In this document: in pieces, positions 36,328 through 44,129 of the stretch
How the letters are laid out: every line of letters begins with the position of its first letter
Position numbering within the stretch: the first letter of the stretch is position 1
Assembly (NCBI GenBank): GCA_900471485.1
Contig: UCEU01000007.1
Span: forward strand, 186,001 to 250,000
Source: Hyphomicrobiales bacterium
GTDB lineage: Bacteria; Pseudomonadota; Alphaproteobacteria; Rhizobiales; Rhizobiaceae
Direction of reading: 5' to 3'
Length of the DNA: 64,000 bases
Notes under the pieces: generated by a model
Told to the model about the DNA's origin: nothing
Database searches by the model: none
The model's input: the letters and a program-made list of their open reading frames with translations, nothing else
Translations under genes and position numbers: made by a program

Positions 36328-36392
36328 CTTGGGATGGCGAGTACGGATTTTCTCGCTGCGATGTCACACGAACGGCCGGCTAAGCGCTGGCA

Positions 36393-37205
36393 ATGGGAGT
36401 TGCTGCCGTGTCTATTTCTGCCACACCTGCGAGCGAAAATCGAAATGGGTCCGTACCACCTGTCGTGTACAGCGATCGACCTCGTCCGGGTCGGCACGAA
36501 GGGCGGCTGTCGATCGGTTGCCTGATCTTCCCGCGGCTCGATCAGATCGATTTCACGGGCCCATTCGAGGTCTTTTCGCGCGTTCCGGATGCTGACGTGC
36601 ATATCGTCGCAAAGACGCGGGAGCCTGTAGCCGATGTGAAAGGCTTGCTTCTGACGCCGACGCTCGCAATCGCGGATGCACCGTTGTTCGATGTGCTGGC
36701 AGTAGCGGGTGGGCTGGGCCAGCAGGCGATCATGGATGATCCGACCATTATGACGCTGATCCAGCGTCACATGGAGGCCGAACGTCTTATCTACTCGGTT
36801 TGCACTGGCGCCCTTCTCTGCGGGGGAGCAGGCATCCTGAAGGGACGGGAGGCAACCACCCATTGGTCGACTTTCGACCTGCTGAAATATTACGGCGCTA
36901 AGCCGATTAACGCTCGTGTCGTTGTGGACGGAAATCTCGTCAGCGCTGCCGGCGTAACTGCCGGCATCGATGGAGCATTGGTCGTCGCGTATTTGTTGCG
37001 AGGCCAGAAGGCGGCAGAGGAGATCCAGCTCAGCATTCAATATGCTCCCGACCCGGTGTTTAACAGCGGTGACCCAACCACGGCAGCCTCCGACGTGATC
37101 GAGAGCTTCCTCTCCAAGTACGCTCCGGATAAGACAGCCCGCCAGGGCGAAGCAGAACGCTTCTCGGAGCAGCTAGGGGTGAGCGTCACCGATCACGAGA
37201 TTTAG
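36393..37205 (+). CDS. DJ-1/PfpI family protein, isonitrile hydratase-like (copy 2)
   Basis: A second InhA-like protein of up to 270 residues, 66 bases after copy 1 and clearly a divergent paralogue. The elbow YSVCTGALLCGGAG (Cys137, Thr138) and Asp53 in QIDFTGPFEV are conserved, as are TTHW and QYAPDPVFNSGDP. The first 35 or so residues are unconserved, and a GTG at 36465 may be the real start. It is the last gene of the putative operon, followed at once by a strong terminator. Confidence 0.8.
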   Translation: MGVAAVSISATPASENRNGSVPPVVYSDRPRPGRHEGRLSIGCLIFPRLDQIDFTGPFEVFSRVPDADVHIVAKTREPVADVKGLLLTPTLAIADAPLFDVLAVAGGLGQQAIMDDPTIMTLIQRHMEAERLIYSVCTGALLCGGAGILKGREATTHWSTFDLLKYYGAKPINARVVVDGNLVSAAGVTAGIDGALVVAYLLRGQKAAEEIQLSIQYAPDPVFNSGDPTTAASDVIESFLSKYAPDKTARQGEAERFSEQLGVSVTDHEI

Positions 37206-37216
37206 CAGGGCGCGGA

Positions 37217-37262
37217 AAAACCCTCCTTGAGGCCCGGCGATTGCCGGGCTCGAAGGGTTTTA
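37217..37262 (+). terminator. Strong intrinsic terminator ending the cargo operon
   Basis: An outer AAAACCCT/AGGGTTTT pairing encloses an inner GCCCGGC-GATT-GCCGGGC hairpin, with a T-run at the 3' side. It lies 12 bases after the second DJ-1/PfpI gene. Confidence 0.88.
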
Positions 37263-37344
37263 TCGGGCAACGGTTTGGGAAAGTCGGCATCAGGTGGCAG
37301 ACGTTGGCTACCAGAACCCGCCGTGTGGCGGATTCGTCGCATAG

Positions 37345-37740
37345 CTACGCCCTCGCCATTAGTTTTCGCAGACGAACCAGATTGTACGCCGCAGCGGTCA
37401 GCGTGAAGTTCCATCCTACGCGGTCTTGCCCTCGTGCCGGGTCTTGCGCAGTTTTCCGCTGGTCTTGGCCCAGCCAAAGACCTCTTCGATCCGTTTCCTG
37501 ATCCGCATCGATACGGCGTAGCCAGGGTGCCTGGTGGTGCGTCCGTAGGCGCGAATACATCGCATCGAAATCAGCGGACATCACCTCGAGAGCTTCGTCG
37601 ACGATCGCGCGGATCGCCCGAGTGGATGGTTCGCCGGAGCCCGGGCTTCGCAGCTCACGTAGGGAAAACAGCCCTTCTCTACGGTAATCGCCGCCGCGCA
37701 TCTCAAATCCTTCAACCTCAGCCGAAGGCGTATGAATCAC
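37345..37740 (-). pseudogene. IS5-family transposase remnant
   Basis: The frame joins an N-terminal piece (DEALEVMSADFDAMYSRL) almost directly to the C-terminal end (VGWNFTLTAAAYNLVRLRKL) of an IS5/IS1182-like transposase, so the catalytic middle is deleted. Part of the C-terminal region reads in another frame (KRIEEVFGWAKTSGKLRKT), showing a frameshift as well. Inverted terminal repeats are not clear. The remnant separates the cargo operon from the mobile-element backbone and may have helped bring the cargo in. Confidence 0.85.
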
Positions 37741-37843
37741 CTCAAGGGGCTCAAGGAAAGCGCCTTTTTCCGCAGCCTGTTAGAGGCGTATGGCCACGGT
37801 CTCGATCTTCGCCGCCGCGCCGATGTTCCGCTCAGGGAGCGAT

Positions 37844-38014
37844 ATGCGAATGAGTCTGCGCCTCGGTCTTGGCGTGCTCTTCATCGGGCTGGTGGCGGCA
37901 AATGTCGGTCTCTGGGGCGTGCTAGCTCACGACATCGTTGCTATTGTATTGAACGTGATTTTCGCGATCGCCGGGTTGGCGTTGCTGATGCTCGCGTCCA
38001 GATCTTCCTTCTAG
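37844..38014 (+). CDS. Short two-helix membrane protein
   Basis: A 56-residue ORF with two hydrophobic helices (LGLGVLFIGLVAANVGLW and IVAIVLNVIFAIAGLALLML) and an AGGGAG ribosome site just upstream of the ATG at 37844. I do not recognise it. It lies in decayed DNA between a transposase remnant and a LysR pseudogene, so it could be real cargo or a chance ORF. Confidence 0.42.
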   Translation: MRMSLRLGLGVLFIGLVAANVGLWGVLAHDIVAIVLNVIFAIAGLALLMLASRSSF

Positions 38015-38025
38015 TGGCCTTAAGA

Positions 38026-38390
38026 ATGCCGTTTAACGTCCGTCAACTTCGCTTTGCCATCGCAGCGGCGGATCATGGCATCTTTTACCGCACGGCCTGA
38101 GCGCTCGACATTGAGCAATCGACACTCAGCCGCACATCTTGAAGCTGGAGCGCTCGATCGGGATGCCGATCTTCGAACGCTCGCGCGCGGGCGTCACCCT
38201 GACGCTGGGCGGCAACCCGTTGATTCAGCGCCGAGCGAGGCGCGCGGCACGCAGTATTTCGTGGCGCATATCGTCGAGGCACGGCAGGTCGTAGCCGGAT
38301 GCCGGGACGGCTCGGTGCGTGGCGGCGAATGCGCCCCCGCCGATGAAGCGATAATCAAAGTCGAGGCTCAGGAGCGCAGCAAGCGGTTCT
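38026..38390 (+). pseudogene. Decayed LysR-type regulator
   Basis: The N-terminal helix-turn-helix of a LysR protein can be read as RQLRFAIAAADHGIFYRTA, a stop at 38098, then ALDIEQSTLSR, a frameshift, and then LKLERSIGMPIFERSRAGVTLTL. Stops and shifts continue after that. In related trb-type elements an intact LysR gene of this kind sits at this place, beyond DUF2274, so this is the degraded original. Confidence 0.8.
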
Positions 38391-38416
38391 TAGGTAACTA
38401 ACGGCGACGCGCTGGT

Positions 38417-38641
38417 TCAGTCCTTCGCGCCGCCCCGACGCCGTGAAAACCCCCGGTCGCTTGCCATGAACTTTGCCAGCATGGGCGAGACCAGCTTCGC
38501 AGGGGAGACGGCTTCCCCGCCCGTCTCGGCCGTGAGCGCAGCGGCATAGGCAATAAGATCGCGGTGAACGGCAGCGGGCAATTCGACCGTCAGCTTGACG
38601 GGTCGGTCGTCGGCCAACGGCCCCAGCTTCAACTTGGTCAT
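38417..38641 (-). CDS. DUF2274 protein of the conjugation cluster
   Basis: A 74-residue protein (MTKLKLGPLADDRPVKLTVE at the start) of the DUF2274 family, which sits at the end of trb operons in integrative conjugative elements. Its sequence suggests a ribbon-helix-helix-like fold, so a DNA-binding role is likely but unproven. It overlaps the trbI stop by four bases and is the last intact gene of the leftward trb operon. Confidence 0.85.
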   Translation of the reverse strand: MTKLKLGPLADDRPVKLTVELPAAVHRDLIAYAAALTAETGGEAVSPAKLVSPMLAKFMASDRGFSRRRGGAKD

Positions 38642-39864
38642 CGCGTTGCTCCGATCGGTTCGAGCACAAGGTCGCGGGTGACGATGACACGGACAGGAAA
38701 GCCGGGTCGGATCGTCAGCGTCGGCGCGACATTGAGTTGGCGCCGGACGATCTGCTGACCGGCATCGTTGATCGTGTCCTGGCCGCCGTTGCGGATCGCT
38801 CGAAGCAGCCGGTCTTGGTCATCGACCGCAAGTTCAGCGCCGACGTTGAGAAGCGTGGACAGACCTGCGGCCTTTGCGAGGTCCCACCAGTGGTAGTCCA
38901 CGCCATCCTGAAGGCCGGCAAATCCCTGCGAATCTGCACCGGGTTGGCGCTCCAGCACGATCGACCGACCGTTCGGAAAGATCAGCCGGTTCCAGACCAG
39001 GAGTACGCGGCTCTGTCCAAATTGCACGCTGTTGTCATATTGGCCGACGACGCGTGTGCCCTGGGGCACGAGAAGAATGCGCCCGGTCGGGCTGTCGTAG
39101 ATGTTTTCGGTGACCTGCGCGGTGATCTGGCCCGGGAGGTCCGACCGGATGCCGGTGATCAGTGCGGCGGATATCACGGCTCCCGCTTGAAGGATGTTCG
39201 GCGACGCCGGCGCAGCGACGCGATCGGGCGCAACCGTCCTGCGATCGGCCGCTGCGTTCAGAAATGCATTCTGCCGATCCTGCGCTGAGGGTGTGGCCGG
39301 AGGCGGCGCGAGGCCAAGGCTCGCCAAATCCGCCGCTGGCGGGGGTGCTGGGGCAGTTCCCGCCGGGACAGGTGCGCCCCGGCTTTCCGATCCGGAGAAG
39401 AGACGGCTGGTCCGCGCCGTCTCGATCTCCTGAAGGCGGCGCTGTTCTTCCGCGCTGATGCCGGGATTGGGCGTGGCGATGCCAGGAGTGGGCACTGGCT
39501 GCCCACGATCCTGGGTGCCGAGGATCGGTCGGCCGAGATCGCCGGGAAGCGGCGGACCGAGCTGCGGCACGCCACTGTAATCTCGCGGGAGCCCAGCAAG
39601 GCCGTCCGCTGTTGAGCGGTTCTCTGTCGAATAGAGTTCCTCGTTGGGCCGGCCGCCATCGCGGGTCTGAAGCGCGTAGATTAGGGCTCCGCCGAGACCG
39701 ACGCTGGCGACTAGGCCGAGTCCTGCCAGAACCTTCCGAGACAGCCGCGTTACGCGCGGCGGCTCGGCTCGCAACCGCATCGGGGATGGACCGACGGGCT
39801 CGCCGGCCAGCGGATGCGCATCGTCGTCCGGCACTTCCTCATTCCGGGGCGGGTTCTCGCTCAC
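38638..39864 (-). CDS. trbI: TrbI, VirB10-like T4SS scaffold
   Basis: TrbI spans from inner to outer membrane and forms the channel scaffold of the type IV secretion system. The 408-residue product starts at GTG 39864, overlapping the trbG stop. It has a cytoplasmic N-terminus, one membrane helix (VLAGLGLVASVGLGGALIYAL), a Pro-rich periplasmic linker and the C-terminal VirB10 domain (AGAVISAALITGIRSDLPGQ, then LVPQGTRVVGQYD). An upstream extension to 40116 lies within trbG and is spurious. Confidence 0.93.
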   Translation of the reverse strand: MSENPPRNEEVPDDDAHPLAGEPVGPSPMRLRAEPPRVTRLSRKVLAGLGLVASVGLGGALIYALQTRDGGRPNEELYSTENRSTADGLAGLPRDYSGVPQLGPPLPGDLGRPILGTQDRGQPVPTPGIATPNPGISAEEQRRLQEIETARTSRLFSGSESRGAPVPAGTAPAPPPAADLASLGLAPPPATPSAQDRQNAFLNAAADRRTVAPDRVAAPASPNILQAGAVISAALITGIRSDLPGQITAQVTENIYDSPTGRILLVPQGTRVVGQYDNSVQFGQSRVLLVWNRLIFPNGRSIVLERQPGADSQGFAGLQDGVDYHWWDLAKAAGLSTLLNVGAELAVDDQDRLLRAIRNGGQDTINDAGQQIVRRQLNVAPTLTIRPGFPVRVIVTRDLVLEPIGATR

Positions 39865-40910
39865 GAGGCCGGACTCCCATCGGTGCGGGTGATGCGGACG
39901 CGCCGCTGCCGATCGCCGGAGCCGAAGCGCAGCTCGGCGGCGGCGAATAGGCGGTCGACGATCATGTGGTGGCCGCGGACGCGGTAGTTCACCAGCTCGG
40001 AGGTGTTGCCCTCGGGACCGACGACGAAGAGCGGCGGCATCTCGCCCTGACTGATGCCGCGCGGAAATTCGATGAAGACCTGGCGGCCGTCGTCGAAGGC
40101 GCGGAGAGGTCGCCAAGGCGCACGGTCGCCGTCGATCGCGTAGCGGAAATTGACGTTGGCGAGATCGACGCCGCTCGCGACCGGCAGGGAAGCCTGCGCC
40201 TCGGCGTTCTGCCGGCGCAGCGCGATGAGCTGGTCCTGCGGATACTGCCAGGAGACCGACGCCATATAGGTCCGCTCGGTCGAGCGAAGCTCCATATGAT
40301 AGGTGCGCAGGTTGGTATTGATGACGAGGTTCGTCATCAGATCGGCGCGGGTCGGCTTCACGAGGATGTGGATCTGGCGGGTCGCGACCGAACCGCTCTC
40401 GGTATCACCGATGATCCAGCGTACCGTGTCGCCGGCGGCGACGGGGCCTGAGCCGACGAGTTGCTCGCCGGGCTGCAAAGCGATGTCCGTGATTTGCCCG
40501 ACGGCGGTATAGACCTGATAGAGCGCCCCTTGCGTGAACGGATAGACCTGCATCGAGTTGATGAAGCCGTCACGCACCGGCTGGATACGCGCAGCGGCAT
40601 TGGCCTGGTTGACCCTGGCGGTGGGATCGGTTGGCTCTGGCGCGCGCCGCGTCTCCGGCACACGCTGCAACTGGCCAGGCAGCGGTAACGGTCGGGGTAG
40701 CTCGACGACGGTGACTGGCGCAGGCGGGTCGACGGTCTGCACCGCCGGAGCGGCGTTGTCATAGGAGATCTCCGGCGGTGGATTGGTGGTGGCGCAGCCG
40801 GCGAGCGCGGTCGTCGCCAACAGGACCACGGGGAAAGCGGCTCTGCGGAAGGGCGAGAATACGAGTGTGTGTGAAGCCGGGTTTCCGGCTTTACGGAAAT
40901 ACGGCTTCAT
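39861..40910 (-). CDS. trbG: TrbG, VirB9-like T4SS outer-membrane complex protein
   Basis: TrbG/VirB9 forms the outer-membrane ring of the secretion channel with TrbI. The 349-residue product has a lipoprotein-type signal (VVLLATTALAGC) followed by a Pro-rich linker. The VirB9 domain includes YQVYTAVGQITDIALQPGEQ and a C-terminal FVVGPEGNTSELVNYRVRG region. It overlaps trbI and trbF by four bases each, typical of this operon. Confidence 0.93.
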   Translation of the reverse strand: MKPYFRKAGNPASHTLVFSPFRRAAFPVVLLATTALAGCATTNPPPEISYDNAAPAVQTVDPPAPVTVVELPRPLPLPGQLQRVPETRRAPEPTDPTARVNQANAAARIQPVRDGFINSMQVYPFTQGALYQVYTAVGQITDIALQPGEQLVGSGPVAAGDTVRWIIGDTESGSVATRQIHILVKPTRADLMTNLVINTNLRTYHMELRSTERTYMASVSWQYPQDQLIALRRQNAEAQASLPVASGVDLANVNFRYAIDGDRAPWRPLRAFDDGRQVFIEFPRGISQGEMPPLFVVGPEGNTSELVNYRVRGHHMIVDRLFAAAELRFGSGDRQRRVRITRTDGSPAS

Positions 40911-41590
40911 TGCCCAAGCTCCCGTGACCAGTTGATAGCGTTGACATAGATGCCGAGCGGATTCGCCCTGAGCCGGTCGGCGTTGCGCGGGATCTGCACC
41001 ACGATCGTCAGGATTGCGGTCCAGCGCGTGGTCTCGGCGAGCTGGCCGTTCTCATAGCGGCGCTCGACCCAGGCGACGCGGAAGCTGTCGGGGGACGCGC
41101 GAATGACGCTGGAGACATCGATGGCGATCTGTTGGCGGCCGACCTTGGCAAAGGGATCATTCGCCCGGGCATAGTCATTGAGGGCCATGGCCCCACGATC
41201 GGTCGTGAAGTCATAGGCGCGCAGCCAATTCTGGCGCACGATGATCGCGTCGGCTGGAATCGAGCGGACCTGCTCGATGAACCGCGCGAGGTGGAAGGCG
41301 ATTTGCGGATCGGTCGGCCGGTAGTCGGCGACGGCAGGCGCGACCGCCTGCGCCTGGCCGAGCCGATCGACCTGCACCACCCAGGGCACGATCGTTCCCC
41401 GCGCCGACTGCACAACGAGCGCGGTGGCAAAGCCGGCCGACAGGATCAGCGAACCGAAGGCCATCAGCCGCCAGTTCTTCGCCTGAACACGCGAGGCGCC
41501 GATACGCTCATCCCAGACTTGGGCGGCGCGTTGATAGGGTGTCTCCGGTTCGGAAACTTTGCCGTAATGGGTGGAGGGTCGTTTGAACAT
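40907..41590 (-). CDS. trbF: TrbF, VirB8-like T4SS inner-membrane protein
   Basis: A 227-residue bitopic protein: short cytoplasmic N-terminus (NPYQRAAQVWDERIG-like, here TPYQRAAQVWDERIG), one membrane helix (LMAFGSLILSAGFATALVV) and a VirB8-type periplasmic domain ending INWSRELGQ. VirB8 proteins nucleate assembly of the inner-membrane complex. It overlaps trbG downstream and abuts trbL upstream. Confidence 0.93.
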   Translation of the reverse strand: MFKRPSTHYGKVSEPETPYQRAAQVWDERIGASRVQAKNWRLMAFGSLILSAGFATALVVQSARGTIVPWVVQVDRLGQAQAVAPAVADYRPTDPQIAFHLARFIEQVRSIPADAIIVRQNWLRAYDFTTDRGAMALNDYARANDPFAKVGRQQIAIDVSSVIRASPDSFRVAWVERRYENGQLAETTRWTAILTIVVQIPRNADRLRANPLGIYVNAINWSRELGQ

Positions 41591-42954
41591 CAGCGATCGC
41601 CTTCGGAAAGATTGACGGAGGAGCCGCCGCCGTGGGCGTCGCCTGAACGGACGGCGTGAGCCGTGGCCTGGACGGCATGGGTCATGTGCTGGGATCGGCG
41701 CATCCGCTGCGCCCAGGCGGGGGGACCGCCGACGTTCGCGGAACCGGCGGCAGCGGCGCCGTCACCGGCCGCGTCACCGCCGATCGAGCCCGCGGTGGAA
41801 GTGCCGCCCGTCGCCTCGAAGCCGGCCTTGCCGCCAGCATTGAAGCTGGAACGCATGCTTTCGGCGGCGCGCGATGCGGCTCGGCGAAGCGGCGAGACGG
41901 CCGCGCTCCCGCCAGCGCGGGCAACGCCGCCGAGTCCGGATGCGACGCCAGCGGCGCCGGACTGGCCGGCTGCGCCGAGGCTGTAGGCGGTGGATGCGCC
42001 GCCAGCGATCGCAGCTCCGCCACGGGCGGCCGCGGCGGCGCCACCGGCCAGTGCCGCGCCACCGGATGCGGCGGCGCCGACGGCGCCCGCACCGAGCGCG
42101 ACCATGCCGCCCGCGGCGAGGCCGGTCCCGACCGCGGCGCCGGCGCTGAGCTGCGGACCGCCAGAGACGAGGCCACTGGCGATACCGGGACCGAAAATGC
42201 CGAGGCCGAGCAGCGATAGCGCGGCGAGCACGATCGCCATCGCCTCGTCGATGGTGGGCGTTGCGCCGCCGAAACCGGATGTGAATTCGGAGAACAGCGT
42301 CGAGCCGATGCCGATGATCACGGCCAGCACCAGCACCTTGATGCCTGACGAGATGACGTTCCCCAGCACGCGTTCGGCCATGAAGGCGGATTTACCGAAC
42401 AGGCCGAAGGGGATCAGCACGAAGCCGGCGAGCGTGGTCAGCTTGAATTCGATGAGCGTGACGAAGAGCTGGATGGCGAGGATGAAAAAGGCGAGCAACA
42501 CCAGCGCCCAGGCCAAAAACATGCAGGCGATCTGGATGAAGTTCTCGAAGAACGACCAGTAGCCCATCAGGCCGGAGATCGACTCGAGAAGTGGGCGGCC
42601 GGCATCGAGGCCGGTCTGCGCCACCTTGCCGGGACGCAGAAGATCGGCGGTCGTGAAGCCCGTGCCGCTGGCTTTCAGGCCCAAGCCAGCAAAGCTCTCG
42701 AAGACGATCCGGGCGAGATTGTTCCAGTTGCCGATGATGTAGGCGAACACCCCGACGAACAGCGTCTTCTTCACCAGCCGGGCAAAGATGTCGTCGTCGG
42801 CGCCCCAGGACCAGAACAGCGCCGCCAGCGTCACGTCGATGACGATCAGCGTGGTTGCGATGAAGGCGACTTCGCCGCTGAGCAGGCCGAATCCGCTGTC
42901 GATGTAGCGGGTGAAGACCTCAAGAAAATGGTCGATGACGCCGGTGCCGCCCAT
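41590..42954 (-). CDS. trbL: TrbL, VirB6-like polytopic T4SS protein
   Basis: A 454-residue polytopic inner-membrane channel component. About six membrane spans lie in residues 20-260. The C-terminal third is a low-complexity Ala/Gly/Ser-rich tail (AAGGMVALGAGAVGAAASGG-like) ending in a charged segment, as in other TrbL proteins. The extreme GC content of the tail makes long antisense ORFs that should be ignored. Confidence 0.92.
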   Translation of the reverse strand: MGGTGVIDHFLEVFTRYIDSGFGLLSGEVAFIATTLIVIDVTLAALFWSWGADDDIFARLVKKTLFVGVFAYIIGNWNNLARIVFESFAGLGLKASGTGFTTADLLRPGKVAQTGLDAGRPLLESISGLMGYWSFFENFIQIACMFLAWALVLLAFFILAIQLFVTLIEFKLTTLAGFVLIPFGLFGKSAFMAERVLGNVISSGIKVLVLAVIIGIGSTLFSEFTSGFGGATPTIDEAMAIVLAALSLLGLGIFGPGIASGLVSGGPQLSAGAAVGTGLAAGGMVALGAGAVGAAASGGAALAGGAAAAARGGAAIAGGASTAYSLGAAGQSGAAGVASGLGGVARAGGSAAVSPLRRAASRAAESMRSSFNAGGKAGFEATGGTSTAGSIGGDAAGDGAAAAGSANVGGPPAWAQRMRRSQHMTHAVQATAHAVRSGDAHGGGSSVNLSEGDR

Positions 42955-42958
42955 GATG

Positions 42959-43348
42959 CTATCGAGCCTCGTCGGGCTTCGGCGGAGCCATCGGCGCGGA
43001 TGGCCCCATAGCCGGCTGATCGGTGCGACCTGTCGGAACTGCGGGGTTGTCGCGCGGCGGTAGTGGCGACTCCGGTAGACGTTCGGCCGGGCGGGCGCCG
43101 GGAGCGAGGAAGCGGTTGCGGTTCTCGGTCCAGGCCCGCAGGCACGCAGGATCGCGCGGCCCGGCCTCGCCGAGCGCCTGGCAGCGGATCAGCTCGTCGC
43201 GGAGCGGATCGGCCTGAGCCTGGGTGGTTCGGCCGGACGCCCATGGCTCGGGCGCTTCCTCTTTCCGGCTCATCTCGATCGCGGTCGCGGTGATCGCAAC
43301 CGCGACGAAGACGACGGCGCCAAGCCGGGCGAGCATCTTCCCGTCCAT
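42959..43348 (-). CDS. TrbK-alt, putative entry-exclusion protein
   Basis: A 129-residue protein with an N-terminal membrane anchor (LGAVVFVAVAITATAIEM) and a periplasmic part containing two cysteines (RCQALGEAGPRDPACLRAW), followed by a Pro-rich tail. This is the alternative TrbK family found between trbJ and trbL. TrbK is the entry-exclusion lipoprotein in RP4; the same role here is inferred from position. Confidence 0.85.
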   Translation of the reverse strand: MDGKMLARLGAVVFVAVAITATAIEMSRKEEAPEPWASGRTTQAQADPLRDELIRCQALGEAGPRDPACLRAWTENRNRFLAPGARPAERLPESPLPPRDNPAVPTGRTDQPAMGPSAPMAPPKPDEAR

Positions 43349-43358
43349 GGCCGCGCCC

Positions 43359-44129
43359 TCAGTTGCCGTTCGGGAACATGCGGGCGCTGCCGGGCTGATA
43401 GCCCGTACCCGGCGTCAGGAAGCGGCGACGTTGCTCACGGCCCTGTTCAGCCGCGGCGGCACGCTCCGCCTCCGACAGCGATTGGGCACGGCCGTTGGCA
43501 GCGACGACGGCGGTGAGATCGGCGAGCTGCTGCGCCTGAAGCGCGAGGAGCTGATTGCCGGCCTGCGTCGCCTGCAGTGCGCCCGTCGCCCCTTGGCTGC
43601 GGCCGATCAACGAGGACATCTCGGTCCGGTTGGTGTCGATATTTCCGACGACACCCGCCTGGACGCGCATGGCGTCCTGCAGGCCGCCGACTGTGTTCTG
43701 CCAGCGCTCACGCGCGCCCGCCACGAGCGCCTGGTCGGAGGCGGACATGGAGGCGTTTCCATAGGTCGAGGTGAAGGCCTGGTCGATGCGCTGAACGTCG
43801 TAGGCGATGCCCTGCGCCTGTTGGAGAAGCTGCTGGGTGCGCTGAACCGACTGCTGAAGCTGCTGGATCGAGGAGTATGGCAGGCTGGTGAGGTTGCGCG
43901 CCTGGTTGATAAGCATCGTCGCTTCGTTCTGAAGCTGGGTGATCTGCTGATTGACCTGCTGCAGGGTGCGCGCTGCCGTCAGGACATTCTGCGCGTAGTT
44001 GGTCGGATCGTAGACGATCCATTGCGCGGCGGCGGGGGTGCCGAGGATCGGCGAGAGCGCGATCGGCGCGGCAAGCAGCGCGACGGTCAGACGCAGCGCG
44101 CGCGAGCGGGATTGAACGGAACGGGTCAT
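43359..44129 (-). CDS. trbJ: TrbJ, VirB5-like pilus-associated protein
   Basis: A 256-residue exported protein with a clear Sec signal (LRLTVALLAAPIALSPILG, cleaved near AAAQ) and a long Gln-rich helical domain (QQVNQQITQLQNEATMLINQ). The start at 44129 overlaps the trbE stop by four bases; an upstream in-frame extension is inside trbE. VirB5/TrbJ proteins sit at the pilus tip or help mating-pair formation. Confidence 0.92.
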   Translation of the reverse strand: MTRSVQSRSRALRLTVALLAAPIALSPILGTPAAAQWIVYDPTNYAQNVLTAARTLQQVNQQITQLQNEATMLINQARNLTSLPYSSIQQLQQSVQRTQQLLQQAQGIAYDVQRIDQAFTSTYGNASMSASDQALVAGARERWQNTVGGLQDAMRVQAGVVGNIDTNRTEMSSLIGRSQGATGALQATQAGNQLLALQAQQLADLTAVVAANGRAQSLSEAERAAAAEQGREQRRRFLTPGTGYQPGSARMFPNGN

